Shown here: positions 1-6,024 of the stretch, one piece after another | Layout: the number at the start of each line of letters is the position of its first letter | Numbering within the stretch: the stretch's first letter is position 1 | Assembly: GCA_937899435.1 (NCBI GenBank) | Contig: CALBQG010000083.1 | Location: 1 to 20,658 of the forward strand | Origin: UBA11540 sp003445125 | GTDB lineage: Bacteria; Bacillota; Clostridia; Oscillospirales; Ruminococcaceae | Length of the DNA stretch: 20,658 nucleotides | Direction of reading: 5' to 3' | Notes under the pieces: model-generated | What the model was told of the DNA's origin: nothing | What the model saw: the letters and a program-made list of their open reading frames with translations, nothing else | Databases searched by the model: none | Program-made: the position numbers and the translations under genes

Positions 1-95
1 TGAAAGAGGGCAGCCTGCCGTTGACCGGCTGCTTTGCCGCAAAAGACAAAAGTGTGATTTTCGGTTTTGAAACCTTGATTTTCTCCCTCGCTTTT
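1..95 (+). repeat. Family A intergenic hairpin repeat, 5'-truncated copy (A1)
   Basis: The first 40 bases match the 3' half of the complete family A copy at 209-285 almost base for base (AGAGGGCAGCCTGCC and GTTGACCGGCTGC blocks), and a GTTTTGAAACC-type tail follows, as in other copies. The window starts inside this element, so its 5' hairpin lies outside. No coding potential is seen. The extent of the 3' tail is uncertain. Confidence 0.6.
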
Positions 96-124
96 TCTGC
101 GGCACCATTGAAAAAATTTGCACC

Positions 125-178
125 AACTCATGGCTCCCTTGCGGTAAGGGCGGCTGGCGCGAAGCGACTGAGGGATTG
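125..178 (+). repeat. Family C intergenic repeat (C3)
   Basis: A GGCTCCCTTGCGG...GGCGCGAAGCGACTGAGGGA arrangement resembles the copies at 8296-8348 (minus) and 10943-10998 (plus): a GGCTCCCT block, a GCGAAGC-type loop and a GACTGA(G/A)GGA end. It abuts family A copy A2, so the two families are juxtaposed here. Confidence 0.5.
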
Positions 179-325
179 ATTTTTCATTCCGATTTTTCCG
201 GAATCTCAACACCCCTCAGTCAGCCGTTCGGCTGACAGCTCCCCTCTTTGAAAGAGGGCAGCCTGCCGTTGACCGGCTGCTCTGCCTCACAGAAAAAAAA
301 CACAGCCTTTTCATTTGAAACCCTA
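179..325 (+). repeat. Family A intergenic hairpin repeat (A2)
   Basis: This copy contains three successive hairpins. GTCAGCC (219-225) pairs with GGCTGAC (230-236), CCCTCTTT (242-249) with AAAGAGGG (251-258), and CAGCC (260-264) with GGCTG (276-280). The upstream segment ending in GGAATCTCAACACCCC is also present, inverted, at 20530-20600. The element is non-coding; the short minus-strand ORF crossing it has no recognisable product. Confidence 0.65.
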
Positions 326-373
326 AATTTTGCGCTGAAGCGAGCGCTCTTGAATTTCACTTGTGTGAATTTT

Positions 374-389
374 TGTTTCACGTGAAAAC
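374..389. promoter_or_regulatory. Candidate parS site (ParB/Spo0J binding)
   Basis: The sequence TGTTTCACGTGAAAAC matches the widely conserved bacterial parS consensus TGTTNCACGTGAAACA at all but the last two positions, and its 12-base core (376-387) is a perfect palindrome. It lies about 4.6 kb from the dnaA promoter, in the origin-proximal zone where parS sites normally cluster. A second imperfect inverted repeat (TTCAC...GTGAA) sits just upstream at 355-369. ParB binding is inferred from sequence; parA and parB are not in this window. Confidence 0.65.
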
Positions 390-491
390 CAAAAGAATAT
401 TCCAATTTGTTGATTCACAAAAAAATCTACAAATCGTAATCAAACAGTAAATAACAAAAAGTTTTGCAAAAGCAAAATTATACAACAGGTA

Positions 492-770
492 TTAAAAATC
501 CGTCAATTCGCGGGTTTCTTCCTCCAACTGTGCGCGCTTGCGGATGGTGGCTGCGGACACCTGACAGATATACACCGTCGTGACGCCCATCTCCTCGCAT
601 ACCAAAAACGAGCGCGGAAGCTCGTAGGTGACATTCACCACGCGCCCTTCCTTCTGCGCTTTGGCAAGAAAATCCTTCGTTGCCGCGGCAACCGACGTAT
701 TTTCCAGATCAAACACGCCGATCAGCGTGCGGTCATTGATCACCACATCGTTTCCCACGTGCAGAAACAT
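492..770 (-). CDS. remB: RemB-like extracellular matrix regulatory protein (DUF370 family)
   Basis: This 92-residue protein begins MFLHVGNDVVINDRTLIGVF and matches the small DUF370 family (RemA/RemB, YaaB) in length, in the N-terminal beta-rich block and in the late SAATIRKRAQLEEE segment. In Bacillus, RemA is a DNA-binding activator of biofilm matrix genes, while RemB is encoded next to recF; the position here favours RemB. I chose the start at 770 because an AAGGGGGAA ribosome binding site lies 6 bases upstream. A longer in-frame start at 818 adds only an Arg-rich stretch that is really recF coding sequence. The gene overlaps the 3' end of recF by 38 bases, so it is probably translationally coupled. 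It appears to be the last gene of the dnaA operon: only repeats follow, and gyrB is not seen. Confidence 0.88.
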   Translation of the reverse strand: MFLHVGNDVVINDRTLIGVFDLENTSVAAATKDFLAKAQKEGRVVNVTYELPRSFLVCEEMGVTTVYICQVSAATIRKRAQLEEETRELTDF

Positions 771-1911
771 CGGATTCCCCCTTCTTTTTCTTTGTGCGCC
801 GCCGCGTAATCTGCCCATCCTTGACGGTAAAAATCAATCCCTCGGACAGGTGCTTGATGTCGTTGACCTCGCAGCAGGTGATAAAAATCTGCCTGCCGTC
901 CAGACAGTTCATCAGAAAAAGCTGACGCTTGCGGTCAAGCTCGCTCATCACGTCGTCCAACAGCACCGCCGGCACTTCTCCGAACGCTTCCTCCAAAATT
1001 TCGCACTCGCTGATTTTCAGCGCCAGCACACAGCTTCGCTGCTGCCCTTGCGAACCGTAAATTCTCGCATTTTTTCCGTCGATGAACAGGTTGAAGTCGT
1101 CGCGCTGCACGCCGATTCCCGTAAAGCCCTGTTTGATATCCTCATCGGCGGACTCGCAGAGACGGCGATAGTAAATTTCCCGCTGTTCCTTCGGATCGGC
1201 GCTTTCCTCGCGATCAAACACCGTGGAGAGATATTCCGAAGAAAAGGATTCTTCTCCGTCGGAAATGCCGGAATAGAAAACCGCGGCTTTTTCGGTGAGT
1301 CTTTTCAGATATTTTTTGCGCATATTATGAATCATGCAGCCGAGATTGGCAAGCGAAATGTCCCACACCGCCAGCTCATTTTCCATTCGCTCCTGCCGAT
1401 AGGGGCTGTATTTCAAATCGCGCACCAAGGAATTTCGCTGAAAAAGCACACGCTCGTAGTCGTTGAGCACCTGCGTGTATTTCGGGCTGATGCGGCAAAG
1501 ACAGGCGTCGAGAAATTTCCGCCGTTTTTCCGGACCGTCGCGCACCAGCGTCAGATGCGCGGGAGAAAAAACGATGCAGGAAAATTTCTGAGAAAGCTCG
1601 CCCATCGTCGGCACGGAAAGTCCATTAAGCGTTGCCGTGCGTTGAGACGCGATGTCCATGGTCAGACGGTTTTCTCTTCCTCCGCTTTGAAAAACCGCCG
1701 TCACCTGCGCGGACTCCTCGCCGAAACGGACAAGCTCGCGATCCTTGTTGGTGCGAAAGCTCTTTTGCCCGGACAGCACGGAAATTCCCTCGATGATATT
1801 GGTTTTTCCCTGCGCGTTTTCGCCGCAAAAGACATTGACCTTCTCCGAAAAGGAAAGCGTCATGTCCTCCAGATTGCGAAAACGGGAAAAGGAGATTTCC
1901 TCAATGACCAT
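733..1911 (-). CDS. recF: DNA replication and repair protein RecF
   Basis: This 392-residue SMC-like ATPase acts with RecO and RecR to load RecA at single-strand gaps. Visible motifs are the Walker A GENAQGKTN (residues 30-38), the ABC-type signature SQGQQR in the C-terminal half, and Walker B AVLLDDVMSELD near residue 310. The length is normal for the family. The start at 1911 (MVIEEISFSRFRN) is preferred over one six codons upstream: it matches the family's N terminus and has a GAGG about 6 bases upstream, inside the yaaA gene. It overlaps the 3' end of yaaA by 11 bases and the 5' end of remB by 38 bases. The tail after about residue 365 (RRRTKKKKGE...) is basic and probably disordered. Confidence 0.97.
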   Translation of the reverse strand: MVIEEISFSRFRNLEDMTLSFSEKVNVFCGENAQGKTNIIEGISVLSGQKSFRTNKDRELVRFGEESAQVTAVFQSGGRENRLTMDIASQRTATLNGLSVPTMGELSQKFSCIVFSPAHLTLVRDGPEKRRKFLDACLCRISPKYTQVLNDYERVLFQRNSLVRDLKYSPYRQERMENELAVWDISLANLGCMIHNMRKKYLKRLTEKAAVFYSGISDGEESFSSEYLSTVFDREESADPKEQREIYYRRLCESADEDIKQGFTGIGVQRDDFNLFIDGKNARIYGSQGQQRSCVLALKISECEILEEAFGEVPAVLLDDVMSELDRKRQLFLMNCLDGRQIFITCCEVNDIKHLSEGLIFTVKDGQITRRRTKKKKGESDVSARGKRCGDQ

Positions 1912-2122
1912 GAGAAACCTCAAGCACATAATCGCCGACGGTCACTTCATCACCGGGACGGATTTTTTTACCGCGCTGGGTGCAGGTCTCACCGTTGACA
2001 AGACAGTCACCCTCCTGCACGATTTCCTTGGCGTGACCTCCCGTTTCGGCAATTCCCGCAAATTTGAGCAGAGAATCGAGCTTGATATATTCGGTTGTGA
2101 TTTTCACGGAAATTCTCTCCAT
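1901..2122 (-). CDS. yaaA: S4-domain RNA-binding protein of the dnaA operon (YaaA/RlbA type)
   Basis: This 73-residue protein is almost entirely one S4 RNA-binding domain (YIKLDSLLKFAG ... GGHAKEIVQEGDCLVNGE ... GKKIRPGDEV). The Firmicutes homologue next to recF is a ribosome-associated protein linked to 50S assembly; the precise role here is inferred. A GCGAGGT ribosome binding site sits 5 bases before the start. The 63-base gap to dnaN contains a weak AT-rich inverted repeat (GAAAAATG 2154-2161 with CATTTTTC 2173-2180), which could slow transcription but lacks a convincing terminator T-run. The gene lies between dnaN and recF, as in most Bacillus and Clostridium relatives. Confidence 0.9.
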   Translation of the reverse strand: MERISVKITTEYIKLDSLLKFAGIAETGGHAKEIVQEGDCLVNGETCTQRGKKIRPGDEVTVGDYVLEVSHGH

Positions 2123-2185
2123 ATATACCTCGCAGAAAAGGGGTTTTGTCTCTGAAAAATGCCGTAAAATGCCATTTTTCGGAAA

Positions 2186-3280
2186 TTATTTGATTCTCAC
2201 CGGCAAAACCAGGTACAAAAATTTGTTTCCTTCCTCCGGTTCAATGACAATCGGGGACAAAGGACCGTTGAAGCGGACTTTGATTTTGTCGCAGTCGCAG
2301 GCGCGCAGCGCGTCAATCATATATCCGCTGTTAAAGCCCAGACGGATGGATTCGCCTTCAAACGGGCAGTAATTCACGTCGCTGGCTTTTCCGAGCGGTG
2401 TGTCGCAGCGGATTTCCATGGTCATTTCGTTGAGGGTAAAATGAATCGGATATTTCATGCGGTCGGAAATCATCAGCGATACGCGGTCAAGACCGGACAA
2501 AAGCTCCCTCTTTTCGATTTTAAGCAGAGTTTTTTCATTTTTCGGCAGCGTGTCCTCATATTCCAGAAAATCGCCGTCGATCAGGCGGGAATACACAGTA
2601 TACGTGCCGTTATCAAACGTAATTCTGCGTTTGACGGCGTGGATTTCGCAGGTTCCCTCCTCGCCGAACAGTGCGGTCACTTCCTTCAGCGTTTTTGCGG
2701 GAATGATAAAGGAGGTTTCAAACGGGATGTTCAGCGGTTCTCTGCGGATTGCCAGACGGTATCCGTCCACGGAAACGACCGTCAGCAGTCCGTTTTTGAA
2801 TTCAAACAGCGAACCCATGTGAGTGGGGCGCACGTCATTGAGACTGACGGCAAAAATGGTGTGATCCACCATGTCCTTGAACACGGCATTTGGCAGACGG
2901 ATAATGTCGTCGCTTTCGACTGTGGGAATTTCGGGAAATTCTTCAGAGGGTGTGCCGAGAATGGTATAGGACACCGAGCCGCCGGTGACATTGGCAAGAT
3001 GCTTGTCGTCGATACTGACGGTGACGGTTTCGGTCGGAATCTTCTTGACCATATCGGTAAACAAACGGGAATTGAGAACGATCTCTCCCGGCACTTCGAT
3101 CTGTGCGTCGATGCAGGTAGTGATGGAGAATTCCAGATCGTATCCGGAAAGCGACAGCTTGCCGTCGTGTGCCTGAATCAGAATTCCTTCGAGCGCACCG
3201 AGGGTGGATTTGGAGATCACCGCACGGGACACGTTGACACACGCCTGAGCGAGAGATTCTTTGTTGCAGGAAAATTTCAT
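2186..3280 (-). CDS. dnaN: DNA polymerase III beta subunit (sliding clamp)
   Basis: This 364-residue protein has the three-repeat beta-clamp architecture: the MKFSCNKESLAQACVNVSRAV start, central IRLPNAVFKDMV and LLTVVSVDGYRLA segments, and the C-terminal YLVLPVRIK typical of the family. The dimeric ring tethers DNA polymerase III and many repair factors to DNA. An excellent AAAGGAGA ribosome binding site lies 7 bases before the start. It follows dnaA on the same strand across a 276-base gap that contains the main oriC candidate. I see no clear separate promoter for it, so it is probably read with dnaA. Confidence 0.98.
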   Translation of the reverse strand: MKFSCNKESLAQACVNVSRAVISKSTLGALEGILIQAHDGKLSLSGYDLEFSITTCIDAQIEVPGEIVLNSRLFTDMVKKIPTETVTVSIDDKHLANVTGGSVSYTILGTPSEEFPEIPTVESDDIIRLPNAVFKDMVDHTIFAVSLNDVRPTHMGSLFEFKNGLLTVVSVDGYRLAIRREPLNIPFETSFIIPAKTLKEVTALFGEEGTCEIHAVKRRITFDNGTYTVYSRLIDGDFLEYEDTLPKNEKTLLKIEKRELLSGLDRVSLMISDRMKYPIHFTLNEMTMEIRCDTPLGKASDVNYCPFEGESIRLGFNSGYMIDALRACDCDKIKVRFNGPLSPIVIEPEEGNKFLYLVLPVRIK

Positions 3281-3301
3281 GAAGCGTCTCCTTTCATAAA
3301 G

Positions 3302-3556
3302 AAAGAATAGTATTTTTAGTAGTAGTCATAGGGGAGGTTGAAAAGTTGAAGAACCGCCGAAATCCTTTTATTTCCAAGGGAAGAGAGGAATTGACGGACA
3401 GTGGAAAAAAAGTTGCAAAAAATTTGAAAAGTCGAAAGAAAATTTTGCGGTTGAAAAAAGGCTGTTGAAAGTGAATAAAAAGTTGAAAACTCTGTTGAAA
3501 ATGTGGAAAGTGAAATTTTACGCGCTAAAAAGTTGAAAAGTCGGATGTTGAAAGTG
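3302..3556. other. Candidate oriC: DnaA-box array and unwinding element between dnaA and dnaN
   Basis: This AT-rich, non-coding 255-base gap holds about ten copies of a nonamer reading (T/G/A)GTTGAAA(A/G) on the plus strand, all in the same orientation. They start near 3336, 3400 (GTGGAAAA variant), 3422, 3449, 3463, 3481, 3493, 3502 (TGTGGAAAG), 3531 and 3546. The complement, TTTTCAACA or CTTTCCACA, differs from the classic DnaA box TTATCCACA at two positions. At the dnaN end, TAG trinucleotides at 3317-3325 and 3329-3331, a GGGGAGG block and a first box (3336-3344) resemble the DnaA-trio basal unwinding arrangement described in Bacillus subtilis. Origin activity is inferred from location and pattern. 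Confidence 0.78.
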
Positions 3557-4918
3557 TTAACTGTCGCGGATATTCTGAATAATATCCTCAATGGTGGAAC
3601 GGAAATTGTCGTCCTTTTCCATGCGCGAGACCACTTTTTTGATGGCGTAGACCATCGTGGCGTGATCTCTTCCGCCGAACTGTTCGCCAATCGAGGAAAG
3701 GGGCATCTGCGTGATTTCGCGGACGATGTAAATCGATGCCTGCCGCGCCTGGGACACGGAAGCCGAGTGTTTCTGGGAACGGACGTCCGCTGCCGTCACG
3801 CCGAGCGTGCGCGCGACTTCGTTGATAATTCTCTCCACGGTCACGGGCGTGGGCTGGTTGTCGTTGAGGACATCCTTGATGGCCGTCTGCGCCAGCGAAA
3901 TGGAGGGCTGAGAACCGGCGAGCTGCTGGTAGGCTTTCATTTTTTTGACGGTGCCTTCCAGCTGCCGGATGTTGTTTTTGAGCTTGTTGGCGACAAATTC
4001 GCACACCTCCGGCGGAATATCGATGTCCATCAATTCCGCTTTGCGTTTGATGATGGCGACGCGGGTTTCAAAATCCGGCTTCTGAATATCGGCAGTCAAG
4101 CCCCATTCAAAGCGGGTTTTCAGACGGTCGTCGAGCGTTTTGATCTCGTTGGGCGAACGGTCCGACGTCAGCACGATCTGTTTTCCGGAATGGTACAGCG
4201 CGTCAAACGTGTGGAAAAATTCTTTCTGGGTGGCTTCCTTGCCGGCAATGAACTGAATGTCGTCCACCAAAAGAACGTCCACATTGCGGTATTTTTCGCG
4301 GAAATTGTGGGTTTCGTTTTCAGTGTTGCCCTTGACGCCCAGCGCTTCGATCAGCTCGTTGGTGAAGTCCTCGCCTTTGACGTACAGCACCTTGTAATTC
4401 GGGAATTTCTCGTGGATTTTGTTTTCCATCGCATAGAGCAAATGGGTTTTTCCGAGTCCCGAACCGCCGTAGATAAACAGCGGGTTGTACGGTCCCGCAG
4501 GCGACTGTGCGACCGCGAGACACGCGGCGTGGGCAAATTTGTTGGACGCGCCGACAATGTAGGTGTCGAACGTGTATTCATAGTCGCCGCCTCTGGAATT
4601 TCTCTCCATTTCCTCTTTGGAGTAGTGCAGCGGCTCCGGCTCCACAAAAAGGTTGTTGACCGTATCTTCTTCCTGGCAGAGGATTTTCAGATGAACCTCA
4701 TACCCCAGCACTTCCTTCAGTGCGTCCTCCACCATCGCGCCGTAGCGGTTTTCGAGCATCTGCTTCTGCACAATGGAAGGGACGGAAATCACCGCCGTTT
4801 CGCCGTCGAGAGAGACGGGTTCGATACACTTGATCCACAGCCCGAACGCCACTTCGGAGATGACGTTTTTCTCCTGAAAATGACTGATGGCAATTTGAAA
4901 AACTTTCTTTAAATCCAT
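3557..4918 (-). CDS. dnaA: Chromosomal replication initiator protein DnaA
   Basis: This 453-residue AAA+ ATPase melts oriC and loads the helicase. Domain I is at about 1-85. The AAA+ core has Walker A GGSGLGKTH (151-159, Lys157), Walker B LLVDD (216-220), sensor 1 LTSDRSP (250-256) and sensor 2 NIRQLEG (316-322). Domain IV carries the DNA-binding signature GGRDHATMVYA (415-425). The basic loop before it reads SQKHSASVSQARQ (381-393): the position of E. coli Arg399, which inserts in the minor groove of the DnaA box, is His384, and several other basic residues are missing. The start at 4918 is set by GGGAGGATCC directly upstream; the open frame extends 68 codons further, but that stretch is promoter DNA. 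A sigma-A promoter lies at 4983-5011. Confidence 0.98.
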   Translation of the reverse strand: MDLKKVFQIAISHFQEKNVISEVAFGLWIKCIEPVSLDGETAVISVPSIVQKQMLENRYGAMVEDALKEVLGYEVHLKILCQEEDTVNNLFVEPEPLHYSKEEMERNSRGGDYEYTFDTYIVGASNKFAHAACLAVAQSPAGPYNPLFIYGGSGLGKTHLLYAMENKIHEKFPNYKVLYVKGEDFTNELIEALGVKGNTENETHNFREKYRNVDVLLVDDIQFIAGKEATQKEFFHTFDALYHSGKQIVLTSDRSPNEIKTLDDRLKTRFEWGLTADIQKPDFETRVAIIKRKAELMDIDIPPEVCEFVANKLKNNIRQLEGTVKKMKAYQQLAGSQPSISLAQTAIKDVLNDNQPTPVTVERIINEVARTLGVTAADVRSQKHSASVSQARQASIYIVREITQMPLSSIGEQFGGRDHATMVYAIKKVVSRMEKDDNFRSTIEDIIQNIRDS

Positions 4919-4982
4919 GGGATCCTCCCGGTTGAAACAATGTTGAAAAGCGGTGAAAAAATGAAAAGATACACCGAAAACC

Positions 4983-5011
4983 ATTGTACCACAAATCGCG
5001 GTTTTTTTCAA
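4983..5011 (-). promoter_or_regulatory. dnaA promoter (sigma-A type)
   Basis: Read on the minus strand, -35 TTGAAA (5006-5011) and -10 TACAAT (4983-4988) are separated by 17 bases. It lies about 65 bases upstream of the dnaA start. A TGTTGAAAA box-like site (4941-4949) sits in the leader between promoter and start, a position compatible with DnaA autoregulation; that is inference. Confidence 0.75.
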
Positions 5012-5080
5012 GGAAAAAATGAAAAAAACTTGATATAATATAATAAGGAAGAAACTTTTAAGAGGTTGAAAAAAAGGGGC

Positions 5081-5110
5081 TTGACAGAAGGGGTAAAAAT
5101 ATTGTATAAT
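5081..5110 (+). promoter_or_regulatory. rpmH operon promoter (sigma-A type)
   Basis: A perfect -35 TTGACA (5081-5086), an 18-base spacer and a perfect -10 TATAAT (5105-5110) precede rpmH by about 108 bases. This is the strongest-looking promoter in the window, fitting a ribosomal protein gene. The leader contains the TGCGGATAA box-like site at 5152-5160. Confidence 0.85.
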
Positions 5111-5218
5111 ATACCCTTGCAAGGCTTGTATGAAAACGGGCTTTGAAAATATGCGGATAAACGTTCGCGTTTTGCGGGCGGTTTTGCGATTTTTCGACTT
5201 GCGAAAGGAGTGTTACGA

Positions 5219-5353
5219 ATGCTTAGAACCTATCAGCCTAAGAAACTCCAGAGAAAGAAGGAGCATGGCTTCAGAAAGAGAATGAGAACGGCGAACGGCC
5301 GTAAAGTTCTTGCGCGCAGAAGAGCAAAGGGCAGAGCGCGTCTGACGCACTGA
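5219..5353 (+). CDS. rpmH: 50S ribosomal protein L34
   Basis: This 44-residue, very basic protein (MLRTYQPKKLQRKKEHGFRK...) matches L34 over its full length, including the conserved HGFRKRM and RRAKGR blocks. L34 is a late-assembling part of the large ribosomal subunit. A GAAAGGAG ribosome binding site lies upstream. It heads the rpmH-rnpA-yidD-yidC-jag cluster, divergent from dnaA. Confidence 0.97.
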   Translation: MLRTYQPKKLQRKKEHGFRKRMRTANGRKVLARRRAKGRARLTH

Positions 5354-5367
5354 GTAAGTCTTGAATT

Positions 5368-5392
5368 GGCCACGTTTCTGTGGTCTTTTCTT
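5368..5392 (+). terminator. Hairpin with T-rich tail between rpmH and rnpA (attenuator candidate)
   Basis: GGCCAC (5368-5373) pairs with GTGGTC (5380-5385, one G-U pair) and is followed by TTTTCTTTT. The short stem suggests partial rather than complete termination, which would leave L34 mRNA in excess over RnpA mRNA. That role is inferred. Confidence 0.5.
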
Positions 5393-5417
5393 TTATCTGC
5401 CGCTTGAAGGGAAAGCT

Positions 5418-5759
5418 ATGATTTTTACCGAAAAGCTCAAAGAAAACCGTGACTATTGCCGCTTGTACAGCCGGGGAAAGACGTTGGTCGATCCGGTGCT
5501 GGTGACGTATTACGTGCGCACCGGCAATAAGGACGAGCGCAAGATCGGGATCACGGCTGCCAAAAAGGTGGGAAAAGCGGTGCAGAGAAACCGCGCCCGC
5601 CGACTCATAGTTGCTGCCTATACGGTTCTGGAACCCGCCACGGAGGGCGGATACAGAGTCGTATTTGTCGCGCGTGCAAAAACCGCGCACGTGAAAACGG
5701 ACCGCGTGCTGGCAGCTATGAAAAAGCACCTCAAAGCGGCGGGAATCCTGCACTCATGA
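5418..5759 (+). CDS. rnpA: Ribonuclease P protein component
   Basis: This 113-residue basic protein binds the RNase P RNA and helps recognise the 5' leader of pre-tRNAs. The signature RNRARR (57-62) matches the family's RNRxKR motif, and the N-terminal FTEKLKENRDYCRLYSRGK is typical. The start at 5418 is chosen over 5361 because the family begins near this point and a GAAGGGAAAG ribosome binding site precedes it; the upstream 19 codons cover the hairpin region. It overlaps yidD by 4 bases (ATGA), implying coupled translation. Confidence 0.95.
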   Translation: MIFTEKLKENRDYCRLYSRGKTLVDPVLVTYYVRTGNKDERKIGITAAKKVGKAVQRNRARRLIVAAYTVLEPATEGGYRVVFVARAKTAHVKTDRVLAAMKKHLKAAGILHS

Positions 5760-6007
5760 AATCATTGTTTCTTTCGCTCATCCGCTGGTATCAGCGAAAA
5801 ATCTCCCCGCGCAAAGGGAGTGCCGTGTGCCGGTATTATCCGACCTGCTCACAGTACGCCTATGAAGCGATCGAGGCTTACGGCAGCTTTTGGGGGATCT
5901 TGCTCGCCGTCGGAAGAATCCTGCGCTGCAATCCGATGTTCAAGGGCGGATGCGATCCCGTGCCGCCGTCGATTTTGGGCGGGCGGATCAAAGCGCGCCG
6001 ACACTAA
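5756..6007 (+). CDS. yidD: Membrane protein insertion efficiency factor YidD
   Basis: This 83-residue protein has the UPF0161/YidD hallmarks: LIRWYQRKISPRKG, CRYYPTCSQYAYEAIEAYG and LRCNPMFKGGCDPVP. Conserved cysteines fall at about 25, 31, 58 and 66. YidD is a small membrane-associated helper for YidC-dependent insertion. It is sandwiched between rnpA (4-base overlap) and yidC (17-base gap), its standard place. Confidence 0.95.
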   Translation: MKSLFLSLIRWYQRKISPRKGSAVCRYYPTCSQYAYEAIEAYGSFWGILLAVGRILRCNPMFKGGCDPVPPSILGGRIKARRH

Positions 6008-6024
6008 GAAAAGGAATTTGAAAA

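Larger units (their letters stand above)
4919..5218. other. dnaA-rpmH divergent intergenic region, second oriC half
   Basis: This 300-base gap separates divergent dnaA and rpmH, the usual second half of a bipartite Firmicutes oriC. Box-like nonamers on the plus strand are TGTTGAAAA (4941-4949), GGTTGAAAA (5064-5072) and TGCGGATAA (5152-5160). The last is the complement of TTATCCGCA, one mismatch from the classic DnaA box. Between them is a very A+T-rich stretch (about 5020-5050, with TATAATATAATAA). The two promoters are listed separately. Box density is lower than in the dnaA-dnaN gap. Confidence 0.65.

Noticed and set aside
220..405. 61-codon minus-strand ORF
   Set aside because: It lies across repeat A2 and the parS candidate, has no ribosome binding site and no family resemblance.
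628..1998. 456-codon plus-strand open frame
   Set aside because: It is antisense to recF and remB, which have clear motifs and ribosome binding sites; its translation matches no family I know.
3336..3554. CRISPR-like array
   Set aside because: Repeats are only about 9 bases, spacing is irregular and often shorter than a spacer, and the location between dnaA and dnaN fits DnaA boxes.
3503..4912. 469-codon plus-strand open frame across dnaA
   Set aside because: It is antisense to dnaA; it exists because of codon bias in the real gene.
4919..5122. N-terminal extension of DnaA by 68 codons
   Set aside because: The stretch is hydrophobic AT-rich promoter DNA; the internal Met has the ribosome binding site and the family's normal N terminus.
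5684..5699. Second parS-like site inside rnpA (GCACGTGAAAAC)
   Set aside because: Only the right half of the palindrome matches; the left half is GC-rich and unlike parS.
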